Shown here piece by piece: positions 23,589 to 32,523 of a DNA stretch of 64,000 bases (its first letter is position 1; each line of letters begins with the position of its first letter). The notes under the pieces are model-generated. The model searched no databases. It was not told where the DNA came from and saw only the letters and a program-made list of their open reading frames with translations. Position numbers and translations under genes: made by a program. The stretch lies in assembly GCF_003584165.1 (NCBI RefSeq), contig NZ_QXFJ01000031.1:92069-156068 (forward strand), written 5' to 3'. Source of the DNA: Flagellimonas aequoris (lineage in GTDB: Bacteria > Bacteroidota > Bacteroidia > Flavobacteriales > Flavobacteriaceae).

Positions 23589-25807
23589 ACGGAGCCTTGC
23601 ATTTTGCTCTTAAAAATATTTTCCCCTATTTTTTGGTAAAAGACCTCTGGTTTGAAAGGTTTGGTAACCACGTCATTACAACCAGCGGCATAGAAACTGT
23701 CCAAACTATCATCCAATGAAATTGCGGTAAGCGCAATGATCGGAATGTCCTGGTCAAACTTGCGTATCTGTCTCGTGGCCTCTTCACCACTGATTCCTGG
23801 CATGTGGATATCCATTAAAATGGCATCGTAAGTATTGGATTTAGCCAAATCGATGGCCTCATTGCCATTGTTGGCGATATCGCAGGTAATTTCTTTTTTG
23901 GTGAGCATTTTCTTGGTGATTACCTGATTGATCTTGTTGTCTTCCACAACCAAAAGATGCAATCCCTTGAACTGGAACTCTTCGGGGTCCAATTGGAACG
24001 CCACTTCATCCAAGGCTTTGGTATCGCATTTGAGGTCCATTTCAAAATAGAACGAACTGCCATGTCCAAGATCACTTTCCAATTGGATGGTGCTTCCAAA
24101 CAGTCCCAAAAGGCTTTTCACAATGGTCAGACCAAGACCGGTGCCACCATATTCCCGGTTGATTTGGATAGACCCTTGTTCGAAACTGTCAAAAATATGC
24201 TTCTGCTGATCTTCCGAGATACCGATACCGTTGTCCCTGACCTCAAAATATAGCTTTACCTGATCTTCTTCTTTCTTCAACAATTTGGCGACGACCTCAA
24301 CCTTTCCATTTTTTGTGAACTTCAGTGCATTGCCCACAAGGTTCATGAAAATTTGGGAAAGCTTTATAGGGTCTCCAAGCAACTGTTGTGGAATATTCGG
24401 GTCGTAATCGAGGATAAGTTTGGTCTTGTTTTCATTGGCATTCTGCTGAAGGGAATCCACCACATCATTCAATACCTTGTGCAATTTGAACTCAATGCTC
24501 AAAGGCTCCAGCTTGTCGGCATCGATTTTATTGATCTGCAGAATGTCGTTGATAAAGTTCAGAAGATATTCCCCGGAAAATTTCAACGATTTCAAATGCT
24601 CCTTTTGGTGTTCCGACGGGTTTTCCTCCAAAAGCAAGTGCGTGAGCCCCGTTACGGCATACAATGGCGTTCGGAGCTCATGGGTTACTGTGGACAAGAA
24701 GTTGGTCTTGGCTTCCATGGCGGATACCGCGGCATCCCTGGCCAACTCCAATTCCTTGTTCTTGGTGTACAACAGGTCGTTGGTCTTGAGCTTGATCTGG
24801 TTGTTCCTGAAAAGCGATACGGCCAATAAGGAAATAATGGTCAAGAAAGCGGAGGTCAATATCGCTGTGATCTCCGAACGGTTTTTGGACTCGCTCAATT
24901 CTTCGTTCTTGGCCTGCAGTTTGTTCAACTCGTTGGCCATATGCTCGGAGCGGATATCATCTGCCGTTTTCGCCTCCAATTTTGCCTTTTCAATATTGAA
25001 GATGGAATCTTTGATTCTGGCCAGTCCTTTGTTGAAAATTAGGGCTTCCTTGTAATCCCCGGTTTTTTCATAGATATCCGACAATTCTTCATTGGCATTT
25101 TTTACCTCTTTGGCAAAACCGTGTTTTTCGGAAAGTTCCAATGCTGCCTTAGAGTGGATGATACCTTCTTCGTAGTCGTTCAATTTCACACTTATTTTGG
25201 CCAATTGCAGATTCGCTTTGGCGGCCAAATAGGCCCTTTCCTTGTCGTCTGAATTTACAATAAGGGCATGTAGGTTCTTTATGGCATCATCATACTTTTC
25301 TATATTGGTGAAAATGTATGCCTCCAGTAAGAGGATATTGTTGCTGAGATTCCTATTGTTGCTGAGCTTTCGGGATTCTTCCAATAGTTTCAGGGCTTGG
25401 AAATTGTTCCCCTCATCATACCTCAGGGCTGCTTCCAGATACAATTGGAAAGCCTGTCCATAGGAATAGGACATGTCCCTTAGGTAAATACTGGCTCGAT
25501 CCCAATAACGAAGAGCGGTTTCATGATCTCCTTCTTCCAAAAAGATACGGGCATATTGGTGATAGGTGTCCAGTAACAACTTGGTGTCCTCATTGCTCTC
25601 TGCAATATTGGCAGCCTCATCAAGTGTTTCCATGGCTTTGTCCACCTTGTTCTCATGCCGGTACTTCATAAATTGGTCGAAAATGGCCTGAACCTTGGCG
25701 GTCGAGCTTGCATCGTTTTGGGCAAAAGAAAGCTGGGTGCATAGGAAAATGCACAGTAGAAGCAGCGTTTTTACGCCTATCCTTTTGTGTATCAAGTGCA
25801 AGATCAA
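23585..25807 (-). CDS. TPR-containing hybrid sensor histidine kinase
   Basis: 740 residues. Order: signal peptide/TM (about 12-30), a periplasmic TPR array (about 35-280), a coiled coil with a TM helix near 310-335, HisKA with the phospho-His in FLSTVTHELRTPL, HATPase with NLVGNALKFTKNG and DNGIGISEDQQKHIFDSF, and a C-terminal receiver with the acceptor Asp in AILMDIHMPG. The start is TTG, overlapping the gap stop as TTGA. The signal sensed is unknown. It is last in the lipA-gap-kinase operon, an unusual partner for metabolic genes. Confidence 0.93.
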   Translation of the reverse strand: MILHLIHKRIGVKTLLLLCIFLCTQLSFAQNDASSTAKVQAIFDQFMKYRHENKVDKAMETLDEAANIAESNEDTKLLLDTYHQYARIFLEEGDHETALRYWDRASIYLRDMSYSYGQAFQLYLEAALRYDEGNNFQALKLLEESRKLSNNRNLSNNILLLEAYIFTNIEKYDDAIKNLHALIVNSDDKERAYLAAKANLQLAKISVKLNDYEEGIIHSKAALELSEKHGFAKEVKNANEELSDIYEKTGDYKEALIFNKGLARIKDSIFNIEKAKLEAKTADDIRSEHMANELNKLQAKNEELSESKNRSEITAILTSAFLTIISLLAVSLFRNNQIKLKTNDLLYTKNKELELARDAAVSAMEAKTNFLSTVTHELRTPLYAVTGLTHLLLEENPSEHQKEHLKSLKFSGEYLLNFINDILQINKIDADKLEPLSIEFKLHKVLNDVVDSLQQNANENKTKLILDYDPNIPQQLLGDPIKLSQIFMNLVGNALKFTKNGKVEVVAKLLKKEEDQVKLYFEVRDNGIGISEDQQKHIFDSFEQGSIQINREYGGTGLGLTIVKSLLGLFGSTIQLESDLGHGSSFYFEMDLKCDTKALDEVAFQLDPEEFQFKGLHLLVVEDNKINQVITKKMLTKKEITCDIANNGNEAIDLAKSNTYDAILMDIHMPGISGEEATRQIRKFDQDIPIIALTAISLDDSLDSFYAAGCNDVVTKPFKPEVFYQKIGENIFKSKMQGSV

Positions 25808-26814
25808 ACGTAATTTTTCTTTATAAGCAAAGCTATTAAATCAATAATTCTGGAGCAATAGCCAGTTTCATTGTCGTACCATCCTATAATTTTCACCATT
25901 TTTCCAATTACGGAGGTCATCAAAGAATCAAACGTACAAGAATAACAACTATTGTTTATGTCGATGGAAACAATTGGATCTTCTGTGTACTGAAGTATGC
26001 CTTTTAGTTCATTTTCAGCATAGTACTTAAAGGTAGCATTTATTTCTTCAATGGAAATTTCCCGTTCTACATTGAAGGTAATATCCGTCAGGGACCCATT
26101 GGGAACCGGTACGCGAATGCCACAACCACCGATTACATCCGATAATTCAGGAAAGATCCGTGTCAATGCCTTGGCAGCCCCAGTAGTGGTCGGGATAATG
26201 GATTGTGTAGCGGCCCTGGACCTACGGAGGTCCCTGTGCGGGGCATCGTGCAGGTTTTGGTCCGATGTAAAAGAGTGTATGGTGGTAATATAGGCCTGTT
26301 CTATGCCGCAAAGTTCATTGATGACCTTGATCATGGGCGCGGCATTGTTGGTGGTGCATGAAGCATTGGAAATAATGTCGTCCTTACCATCAATAAGGTC
26401 TTGGTTCACACCAAGTACCACCATTTTGATGGAATCATCCTCTGGCGGCACCGAAAGGATGACTTTTTTTGCACCATTTTGTAGATGATATCGGAGTTGT
26501 TCCTCTTTTTTGAATTTTCCTGTGGCCTCTACCACTATATCTACTTTATGGGATGACCAATCAATGTCTTTAGGATGATTGTGGTTGAGTATTTCAATGG
26601 CTTTACCATTTACTACAATCTTGTTTCCACCTGATTGGATATCGGCATCCAAAGTACCGTGGATACTATCATATTTTAACAGGTGGGCCAAAGTTGTGGC
26701 ATCCGCCAAATCATTTATGGCCACCACTTGGATGTTCGGGTATTTTTGAAGCAACCTAAAAAGGGTCCTGCCGATACGCCCGAAGCCGTTTATGCCTATT
26801 CTGATGTCTTTCAT
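25804..26814 (-). CDS. gap: Glyceraldehyde-3-phosphate dehydrogenase, type I
   Basis: 336 residues. NAD-binding start IGINGFGRIGRTLFRLL, and the catalytic Cys153 in SNASCTTNNAAP. Most homologs read SCTTNCLAP; here the second Cys is Asn, which is not catalytic. GGCGIRVPVPNGSLTD and WYDNETGYCSRIID are the substrate and cofactor motifs. It converts glyceraldehyde-3-phosphate to 1,3-bisphosphoglycerate. It lies 15 bases after lipA and couples to the kinase gene. It may be a second paralog and not the glycolytic copy. Confidence 0.93.
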   Translation of the reverse strand: MKDIRIGINGFGRIGRTLFRLLQKYPNIQVVAINDLADATTLAHLLKYDSIHGTLDADIQSGGNKIVVNGKAIEILNHNHPKDIDWSSHKVDIVVEATGKFKKEEQLRYHLQNGAKKVILSVPPEDDSIKMVVLGVNQDLIDGKDDIISNASCTTNNAAPMIKVINELCGIEQAYITTIHSFTSDQNLHDAPHRDLRRSRAATQSIIPTTTGAAKALTRIFPELSDVIGGCGIRVPVPNGSLTDITFNVEREISIEEINATFKYYAENELKGILQYTEDPIVSIDINNSCYSCTFDSLMTSVIGKMVKIIGWYDNETGYCSRIIDLIALLIKKNYV

Positions 26815-26829
26815 GACGGGTTGGAGGAA

Positions 26830-27705
26830 CTATTGGATGTGTTTGTGGGCTTTGTAAGATGAACGCACCAAAGCGCCACTTTCTACATGCCTAAAGCCCA
26901 TTTCAAGACCAATCTCCTCATATTTTTTGAACTGTTCAGGCAGAATAAACTGCTTTACGGGAAGGTGTTTTTTGGAAGGTTGCAGGTATTGACCAATAGT
27001 GATAACGTCAACATCTACATTTCTCAAATCCTCCATCGTGGCGATGACCTCGTGTTCTTCTTCTCCCAAACCGAGCATAATACCCGATTTGGTCCGGTTG
27101 GCACCATTTTTCTTCAGATAGTCCAAAACTTCGAGGCTACGCTCATATTTGGCTTGTATACGGACTTCTCTTGTCAACCTTTTAACGGTTTCCATATTAT
27201 GGGAAATGACTTCTGGGGCCACGGCCAAAATCCTGTCCAAGTGGGTTGAAATCCCTTGAAAATCGGGAATAAGGGTTTCCATGGTGGTCTCGGGGTTCAT
27301 TCTTCGGACAGCTTTTACCGTTTCCGCCCAAATAATGGAGCCCATATCCTTTAGATCATCCCTGTCCACCGAAGTGAGCACGGCATGTTTGATGTTCATG
27401 ATCTTGATGGAACGAGCCACTTTTTCAGGCTCGGCCCAATCCACACTTTCCGGTCTTCCTGTCTTCACACCACAGAACCCACAGGAACGGGTGCAGATGT
27501 TGCCCAGGATCATGAAAGTGGCGGTACCTTCGCCCCAGCATTCGCCCATGTTCGGGCAGCTTCCAGAAGTACAAATGGTGTGCAGGTCATATTTGTCCAC
27601 AAGACCCCGCAACTGGGTATATTTCTTGCCTGTTGGGAGTTTTACCCGTAACCATTTTGGTTTTCCTTTGGGTGGTATAACGCTTTCTGCCACGTTTGTG
27701 CTCAT
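26830..27705 (-). CDS. lipA: Lipoyl synthase
   Basis: 291 residues. A radical-SAM enzyme with the two iron-sulfur sets: auxiliary cluster Cys45, Cys50 and Cys56 ([12 protein letters not shown]) and radical-SAM Cys71, Cys75 and Cys78 (CTRSCGFC). It inserts sulfur into protein-bound octanoate. A -7 box lies 19 bases upstream. The order lipA-gap-kinase on one transcript is inferred from the 15-base gap and the 4-base overlap. Confidence 0.97.
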   Translation of the reverse strand: MSTNVAESVIPPKGKPKWLRVKLPTGKKYTQLRGLVDKYDLHTICTSGSCPNMGECWGEGTATFMILGNICTRSCGFCGVKTGRPESVDWAEPEKVARSIKIMNIKHAVLTSVDRDDLKDMGSIIWAETVKAVRRMNPETTMETLIPDFQGISTHLDRILAVAPEVISHNMETVKRLTREVRIQAKYERSLEVLDYLKKNGANRTKSGIMLGLGEEEHEVIATMEDLRNVDVDVITIGQYLQPSKKHLPVKQFILPEQFKKYEEIGLEMGFRHVESGALVRSSYKAHKHIQ

Positions 27706-27723
27706 ACAACGGAATTTGATTTA

Positions 27724-27731
27724 CAAAGATA
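27724..27731 (-). promoter_or_regulatory. Putative -7 box of lipA
   Basis: The leftward strand reads TATCTTTG, ending 18 bases before the lipA ATG, with a TTG 24 bases further upstream, slightly long for a -33 element. Confidence 0.5.
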
Positions 27732-27767
27732 CGAAACTGGTAAGGAAAGTTTACCCAAGGAAATGGG

Positions 27768-28328
27768 TCACTTTTTTTTGATAATCTCTGCCAACAATTT
27801 TTTGGCCCGGAGCAATTTTACCTTGATGTTGTTCACAGGCTCATTGAGATCTTTCGCTATATCGGCATAGCTCATTTCATTGAAATAACGTAGGTTGATG
27901 ACTTTTTGGTAATGAGGCTTCAATTTTTTGATATCCTGCAACAGGTCGGCCAAATTTTGTTCAATGATGAGCCGGTCTTCTACCGATGGGGATTCATCAA
28001 GTACTTTTTTGACTTCGTCTCCACGGGGATCCACATCGTCCAGAAAGCTTCTTTTCCGTTTTCGGATCAGGTCTACGTGTAGATTTTTGGAAATGGTGAT
28101 GAGCCATGTCTTGAACTCATAGGCTTCATCATAGGTGTCGATTCTATCAAAGGCACGGGAAAATGTTCTGATGGTGATGTCCTCGGCATCATTTTCATTT
28201 TTGGTGCGCAGCAACTGAAAGCCATACACATCGTTCCAAAAAGTGTCCAAGAGTGTACTGAAGGCAATTTGGTTTCCTTCCTTTGCCCTTCGTATGGTCT
28301 CTTTTATGGAATTATCGGTTTTCTCCAA
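27768..28328 (-). CDS. ECF-type RNA polymerase sigma factor
   Basis: 186 residues. Region 2 spans about 20-95 (DAEDITIRTFSRAFDRIDTY, FKTWLITISKNLHVDLIRK). A charged linker follows, and then region 4 near 130-180 with LRYFNEMSYADIAKDLNEPV. No anti-sigma gene sits next to it. Upstream, 31 bases away, is the small cysteine-rich membrane protein, probably on the same transcript. Confidence 0.93.
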   Translation of the reverse strand: MEKTDNSIKETIRRAKEGNQIAFSTLLDTFWNDVYGFQLLRTKNENDAEDITIRTFSRAFDRIDTYDEAYEFKTWLITISKNLHVDLIRKRKRSFLDDVDPRGDEVKKVLDESPSVEDRLIIEQNLADLLQDIKKLKPHYQKVINLRYFNEMSYADIAKDLNEPVNNIKVKLLRAKKLLAEIIKKK

Positions 28329-28359
28329 AAATAGGGGTGTCCTTGATGTGCTAAACGGG

Positions 28360-28569
28360 TTAATTCAACTCGGGAACCGAGTCTTTTTTACATTCCTGTT
28401 CGTGGGGCAACTTGCCACAGAAACCACAGGCTTCGCCACTTTTGTTCAAATAAGGACTTTGGCTTGCACAGGTTCCGGCAAACTTTCCGTCTTTTTTGCC
28501 CCATATCTTTATGGCGATACCAGCGAATGCAAGTGCTAATAGACCAATGGTCAGTAGTGCTAACTTCAT
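28360..28569 (-). CDS. Small cysteine-rich membrane protein
   Basis: 69 residues starting MKLALLTIGLLALAFAGIAI at ATG 28569. One membrane helix (about 2-22) is followed by a charged strip (KIWGKKDGKFA) and a cysteine cluster: GTCASQSP, ACGFCGK and ECKKD, five cysteines in all. The spacing suggests a metal or redox site outside the cytoplasm. It resembles small "membrane or secreted" proteins conserved in Flavobacteriia, without assigned function. It has the best-matching promoter on this strand and precedes an ECF sigma factor. Confidence 0.78.
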   Translation of the reverse strand: MKLALLTIGLLALAFAGIAIKIWGKKDGKFAGTCASQSPYLNKSGEACGFCGKLPHEQECKKDSVPELN

Positions 28570-28584
28570 AATCCAACTTTTGCA

Positions 28585-28613
28585 CAAAGGTACAAAATAC
28601 CCTCTTAAAGCAA
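28585..28613 (-). promoter_or_regulatory. Promoter of the cysteine-rich protein and sigma factor genes
   Basis: On the leftward strand TTG (28611-28613), 18 bases, then TACCTTTG (28585-28592), a full match to the Flavobacteriia TTG-N17-23-TAnnTTTG consensus. The -7 box ends 15 bases before the ATG at 28569. The -33 side overlaps the hairpin at 28599-28619. Confidence 0.75.
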
Positions 28614-28619
28614 GAGGGT
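28599..28619 (-). terminator. Hairpin downstream of the anti-sigma gene
   Basis: A perfect 8-bp stem ACCCTCTT / AAGAGGGT with a 5-base loop, about 25 bases after the anti-sigma stop. The following T-run is weak (ATTTTGT). It overlaps the next promoter. Confidence 0.55.
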
Positions 28620-28644
28620 GTTTAAGGATACTTTAGGTTTGTGG

Positions 28645-29403
28645 CTAATAAGAAATGTTCGCCACGATGTTGTCCACGGATGGGGCGGCATTGCCACCTT
28701 CTGGTTCAATGGTGATGTAACCTACGGCATTGTCCGCATAGGGTAGTGCCAAAAGTTTGCCCTTGTCGTCAAATTGCTTTATCACGCCCAAGTTGACCAA
28801 CTCTCCGTTCACTTCTGCCCACATTTGGAAACACTTGTTCTCAGGTAATTGTGGAACATTGCTTACGTTTATATAGGAAAGCTTTTTAACTGGGTTGATA
28901 TAGGCAATGGCCTTAAGTTCTTTTCCTTCACGTTTGCCCTTGACCTCATATTTTTTGGTGGCAGGGTTGTTCAGTACGATGAACTGGTTCCTCATATCTT
29001 CCAATTGGTCCTTCATGTTGTCCTCCAAGTACTTGATCTTGTTGGATACCATGGTATTTTCCTCTTGAAGGCTTTTGTTTTGGTTCCAAAAGAAAACGGA
29101 CGAACCGGCAAAGACCAAGATGGCAACACTCGCCGCAATGGCATATCGGTAGAACCTTTTGTGTACCATTCGCTCTTTTTTGGCGCTTGCCATGATGATT
29201 TCCTTGAGACCTTCAGGGGTCTTTTTGGCGTACATTTTGGCAAAGGTCTCCAAGTTTTTTTGGAGTTCATCATATGTTTCCCTTACCTCGGGATACATGG
29301 CAATGTACCTTTCCGCTTGTTGGGACTCCTCTTTGGAGGCATCACCAATAAGATATTTTTCCAATATGTCGGATTCCAGAAATATTTTTACTTTTTCCTT
29401 CAT
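28645..29403 (-). CDS. Anti-sigma factor, RskA type
   Basis: 252 residues. A cytosolic zinc-finger-like or anti-sigma N-terminus (about 10-75, IEKYLxGDAS-like LEKYLIGDASKEE) precedes one membrane helix (about 84-106). A periplasmic C-terminal domain with NKCFQMWAEVNGELVNLGVI and ITIEPEGG is typical of anti-sigma-K proteins. Its start overlaps the sigma stop by four bases (ATGA), so this is the partner of the sigma factor upstream. Confidence 0.92.
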   Translation of the reverse strand: MKEKVKIFLESDILEKYLIGDASKEESQQAERYIAMYPEVRETYDELQKNLETFAKMYAKKTPEGLKEIIMASAKKERMVHKRFYRYAIAASVAILVFAGSSVFFWNQNKSLQEENTMVSNKIKYLEDNMKDQLEDMRNQFIVLNNPATKKYEVKGKREGKELKAIAYINPVKKLSYINVSNVPQLPENKCFQMWAEVNGELVNLGVIKQFDDKGKLLALPYADNAVGYITIEPEGGNAAPSVDNIVANISY

Positions 29404-29966
29404 GACAGTAAGTTTAAGATTAAGAGCAAGGACATTGTTGTACCATAAATTTTACCAAGTTCCCGTAGTCCAATTTTAAGTCTTGATTTGATGGTCCCGA
29501 GAGGAATATCCAATTCTTCACTTGCCTCCTGCTGCGTCATTCCCTCGAAAAACAAGGCCTCTAAGACTATTCTGTACTTTGGGTCTATTTTATCCAAATT
29601 ATCTTGGATATCCATATGGTCGGGCACAATACCCTTTACTCCAACTTTATATACGTTGGAAGCGTCGATTTGGACTTCCTTATCAGCTTTATTATTTAAA
29701 CTTCTTAATTTATCGATGGCGGTGTTCCTGGTAATACGGAACAACCATGTGAAAAGTTTGGCTTTGGATGCATCGTATGAATCTGCTTTTTTCCAGATTT
29801 TGATAAAGCTTTCCTGTAGCACATCTTGGGCAAGGTCTTCATCTTTTACCACCTTATAGGCCACCCCAAAAAGCGTGTCCCCATAGTTTTCATACAGCAA
29901 GGAAATGGCCTTATCGTCCTTTTCTGCAAGGAGTGAAACAATATGTCTCTCAATCAATGTGCTCAT
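29400..29966 (-). CDS. ECF sigma factor paired with anti-sigma (SigK-like)
   Basis: 188 residues. Region 2 is at about 20-95 (DLAQDVLQESFIKIWKKADS, LFTWLFRITRNTAIDKLR) and region 4 at about 125-180 (FFEGMTQQEASEELDIPLGT). It is translationally coupled to the RskA-type anti-sigma gene, the usual SigK/RskA arrangement. The anti-sigma holds it at the membrane until a signal releases it. The signal is not deducible. Confidence 0.94.
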   Translation of the reverse strand: MSTLIERHIVSLLAEKDDKAISLLYENYGDTLFGVAYKVVKDEDLAQDVLQESFIKIWKKADSYDASKAKLFTWLFRITRNTAIDKLRSLNNKADKEVQIDASNVYKVGVKGIVPDHMDIQDNLDKIDPKYRIVLEALFFEGMTQQEASEELDIPLGTIKSRLKIGLRELGKIYGTTMSLLLILNLLS

Positions 29967-30139
29967 GTATGATGCTTTTGGTAAAATTTTTTGTGGGACA
30001 AAAATCTAAAATAGGGTTTATATCGTATATAGAACAAAGCTAAGGCAGAAAAAGCATTATCTGCCGAGGCGGTTGAAAAGAATTTAGAGGGTTTTAATGG
30101 CCCTAAAGACATACATAATTTTGGTTAGTTTGGTTTGGT

Positions 30140-30174
30140 ATAACCCCCGTTACTGTTCAAAGTGCGGGGGTTAT
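30140..30174 (-). terminator. Hairpin at the murB 3' end
   Basis: A 10-bp perfect stem ATAACCCCCG / CGGGGGTTAT with a 15-base loop; it includes the murB stop codon. The T-run is poor in the murB direction, so termination strength is uncertain. Confidence 0.45.
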
Positions 30175-31187
30175 TTTATGATGTTCACTTCAGGTTGGAT
30201 TTTAATACGGAACCTTTTGTGCACTTCTTCTTGTATTTGCTCTGACAGGGCAAGGATTTCCTGTCCGGTAGCATTGCCATAATTGACCAATACCAAGGCC
30301 TGTTTATCGTGCACGCCGGCATCTCCGTACCTTTTTCCTTTAAAACCACATTGCTCTATGAGCCAACCGGCAGGAATTTTAAACTGATCGTCATCCGTTT
30401 CGTAATGGGGAGCTTCTGGATTTTTTTTGATGAATTTGTCAAAAGCTTTTTTTGAAACAACAGGATTCTTAAAAAAACTGCCACTATTGCCCAGTTCTTT
30501 GGGATCGGGCAGTTTGCTCCTGCGGATAGCGATCACGGCATCCGAGATATCCCGGATGGTAGGATAGACAATCCCCATATTTTTGAGTTCTCCTTCAATG
30601 GCGCCGTAACCTGTGTGAAGCTCATGATCCCGCTTGGTAAGCCTGAGATTCACCGAGGTGATGATGTATTTTCCTTTGGCCTCATTCTTAAAAATGGATT
30701 CCCGATAACCGAAGTGGCACTCATCTTTATCAAAGGCCAACAGCTCCCCGGTTGCCATTTCCATGGCGGTACAGCTTACAAAAACATCCTTCAGTTCCAC
30801 GCCGTAGGCTCCTATGTTCTGAATGGGTGCCGTGCCAACATTTCCAGGGATGAGGGACAAATTTTCAATCCCACCATACCCTCTATCAAGGCACCAAAGC
30901 ACCAATTCGTGCCAATTTTCCCCGGCCATGGCCTTGATTTCTACCGTGTCCTCATTTTCTTCAACAATACTGATGCCCTCCAGTTTGATATGCATCACAA
31001 GGGCATCGATATCTTTGGTGAGCAACATGTTGCTTCCACCACTGATAATGAATTTTTTGGGATACGCCTTTAGCTCCAATACTTTTTGAAGCTGAACCAA
31101 TCCCGTGATATCAACAAAAAAACGTGCCTTGGCATCTATACCAAAGGTATTGTACGGTTTTAAGGATATGTTTTCCAGGATGTTCAC
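30171..31187 (-). CDS. murB: UDP-N-acetylmuramate dehydrogenase
   Basis: 338 residues, the long type I form, from a GTG start overlapping the aminotransferase stop (GTGA). The FAD-binding IISGGSNMLLT and the GVELKDVFVS stretch are clear. The catalytic region has RESIFKNEAKGKYI, the GNSGSFFKNPVVS motif (proton donor Ser) and PAGWLIEQCGFKG. It reduces the enolpyruvyl group in peptidoglycan precursor synthesis. Confidence 0.97.
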   Translation of the reverse strand: MNILENISLKPYNTFGIDAKARFFVDITGLVQLQKVLELKAYPKKFIISGGSNMLLTKDIDALVMHIKLEGISIVEENEDTVEIKAMAGENWHELVLWCLDRGYGGIENLSLIPGNVGTAPIQNIGAYGVELKDVFVSCTAMEMATGELLAFDKDECHFGYRESIFKNEAKGKYIITSVNLRLTKRDHELHTGYGAIEGELKNMGIVYPTIRDISDAVIAIRRSKLPDPKELGNSGSFFKNPVVSKKAFDKFIKKNPEAPHYETDDDQFKIPAGWLIEQCGFKGKRYGDAGVHDKQALVLVNYGNATGQEILALSEQIQEEVHKRFRIKIQPEVNIIK

Positions 31188-32377
31188 CGGGCGTTGTACT
31201 TGGTTAAGGCCTTGCCCAAAATTTGGACAGCCTTTACAAGTTGCTCTTTTTCGAGCACATAGGCAATTCTTATCTGATTTTTTCCAAGTCCTGGAGTAGC
31301 ATAAAAACCGGCCGCAGGGGCCACCATCACGGTATTGCCGTCCATTTCAAAACTTTCGAGCAACCATTGGGCAAAATCATCGGCGTCTTCTACAGGAAGT
31401 TCCACCACACAGTAAAAGGCACCTTGTGGAACCGCTACCTTTACACCTTCCAATTTCTGGAGTTCTGAAATCAGGATGTTTCTTCGAGATACATATTCCT
31501 CGATCACGGCATCAAAATATTCCTGGGGCGTTTCCAAGGCAGCCTCGCTGGCAATTTGTGCAAAGGTAGGAGGCGACAATCGGGCCTGTGCAAATTTCAA
31601 GGCGGTTTGGATCACTTCCTTGTTCTTGGACACCAAACACCCGATGCGGGCACCGCACATGCTATATCTTTTGGAAACAGAATCTACCACAATGGCATAT
31701 TCTTCCAGACCCTCCACTTGTAAAATGGAATAGTGTGTCCTTCCTTCATAGGTGAACTCGCGGTAGACTTCATCGGCAATCAGGAACAAGTTGTGTTTTT
31801 TCACCATTTCGGCCAATTGCATAATTTCCTCTTTGCTATAGAGGTATCCGGTAGGGTTACCTGGATTACAAATAAGGATGGCCTTGGTTTTTGGGGTGAT
31901 GAGTTTTTCAAACTCTTTTATCGGTGGCAGGGCGAAATTGGTATCGATACTGGAAGCAATGGGGACCACGTTTATGCCAGCGGCAGTGGCAAACCCATTG
32001 TAGTTGGCATAAAAGGGCTCTGGGATGATGATTTCATCCTCGGCATCCATAATGGTGCCCATGGCAAAGCTCAATGCTTCGGAACCGCCTGTGGTCACGA
32101 TAATGTCCTTGGCGCTGACATAAATATCCTTTTTGGAATAATAGGCAGCAATTTTTTCCCGATAGATTTCGGAACCCTCCGTCATACTATACGCCAAAAC
32201 CTCAATGTTATGGTTGCGAACAGCATCCAGTGCCACTTTTGGGGTCTTGATGTCTGGCTGGCCAATGTTGAGGTGAATCACATGGGTCCCACGTTTTTTT
32301 GCCGCCTCGGCATAGGGGACCAATTTTCGTATGGGTGAAGCGGGCATTTGCTTCCCTTTGTTAGAGATACTAGGCAT
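31184..32377 (-). CDS. Class I aminotransferase (aspartate-aminotransferase-like)
   Basis: 397 residues starting MPSISNKGKQMPASPIRKLV; an in-frame upstream ATG at 32410 would add eleven residues and is less likely. PLP Lys236 is in VDSVSKRYSMCGARIG. The substrate motif LICNPGNPTGYLYS is preserved. The family transaminates aspartate, aromatic or other amino acids, and specificity cannot be read here. It is coupled to murB by a 4-base overlap. Confidence 0.92.
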   Translation of the reverse strand: MPSISNKGKQMPASPIRKLVPYAEAAKKRGTHVIHLNIGQPDIKTPKVALDAVRNHNIEVLAYSMTEGSEIYREKIAAYYSKKDIYVSAKDIIVTTGGSEALSFAMGTIMDAEDEIIIPEPFYANYNGFATAAGINVVPIASSIDTNFALPPIKEFEKLITPKTKAILICNPGNPTGYLYSKEEIMQLAEMVKKHNLFLIADEVYREFTYEGRTHYSILQVEGLEEYAIVVDSVSKRYSMCGARIGCLVSKNKEVIQTALKFAQARLSPPTFAQIASEAALETPQEYFDAVIEEYVSRRNILISELQKLEGVKVAVPQGAFYCVVELPVEDADDFAQWLLESFEMDGNTVMVAPAAGFYATPGLGKNQIRIAYVLEKEQLVKAVQILGKALTKYNAR

Positions 32378-32523
32378 TTCCGAAATTTTACGCAAAAATG
32401 GGAAAACCAAGACTTGAAAACAACATATTAGGGAAGATTTGTTCGTTTATCAAAATGTTAAATTAAAGGGGTTATTTCTTTTGATTTTGTATATTTAATA
32501 AGCATAACCTTTTAAAAGTAAGT

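Noticed and set aside
25804..26814. GAPDH as an inactive homolog because SCTTNC reads SCTTNN
   Set aside because: The catalytic Cys153 is intact. The second Cys is not required for catalysis.
30040..30170. A regulatory RNA or leader in the 200-base spacer next to murB
   Set aside because: There is a weak GGCAGA/TCTGCC inverted repeat and a hairpin that overlaps the murB stop, but nothing else supports an RNA gene.
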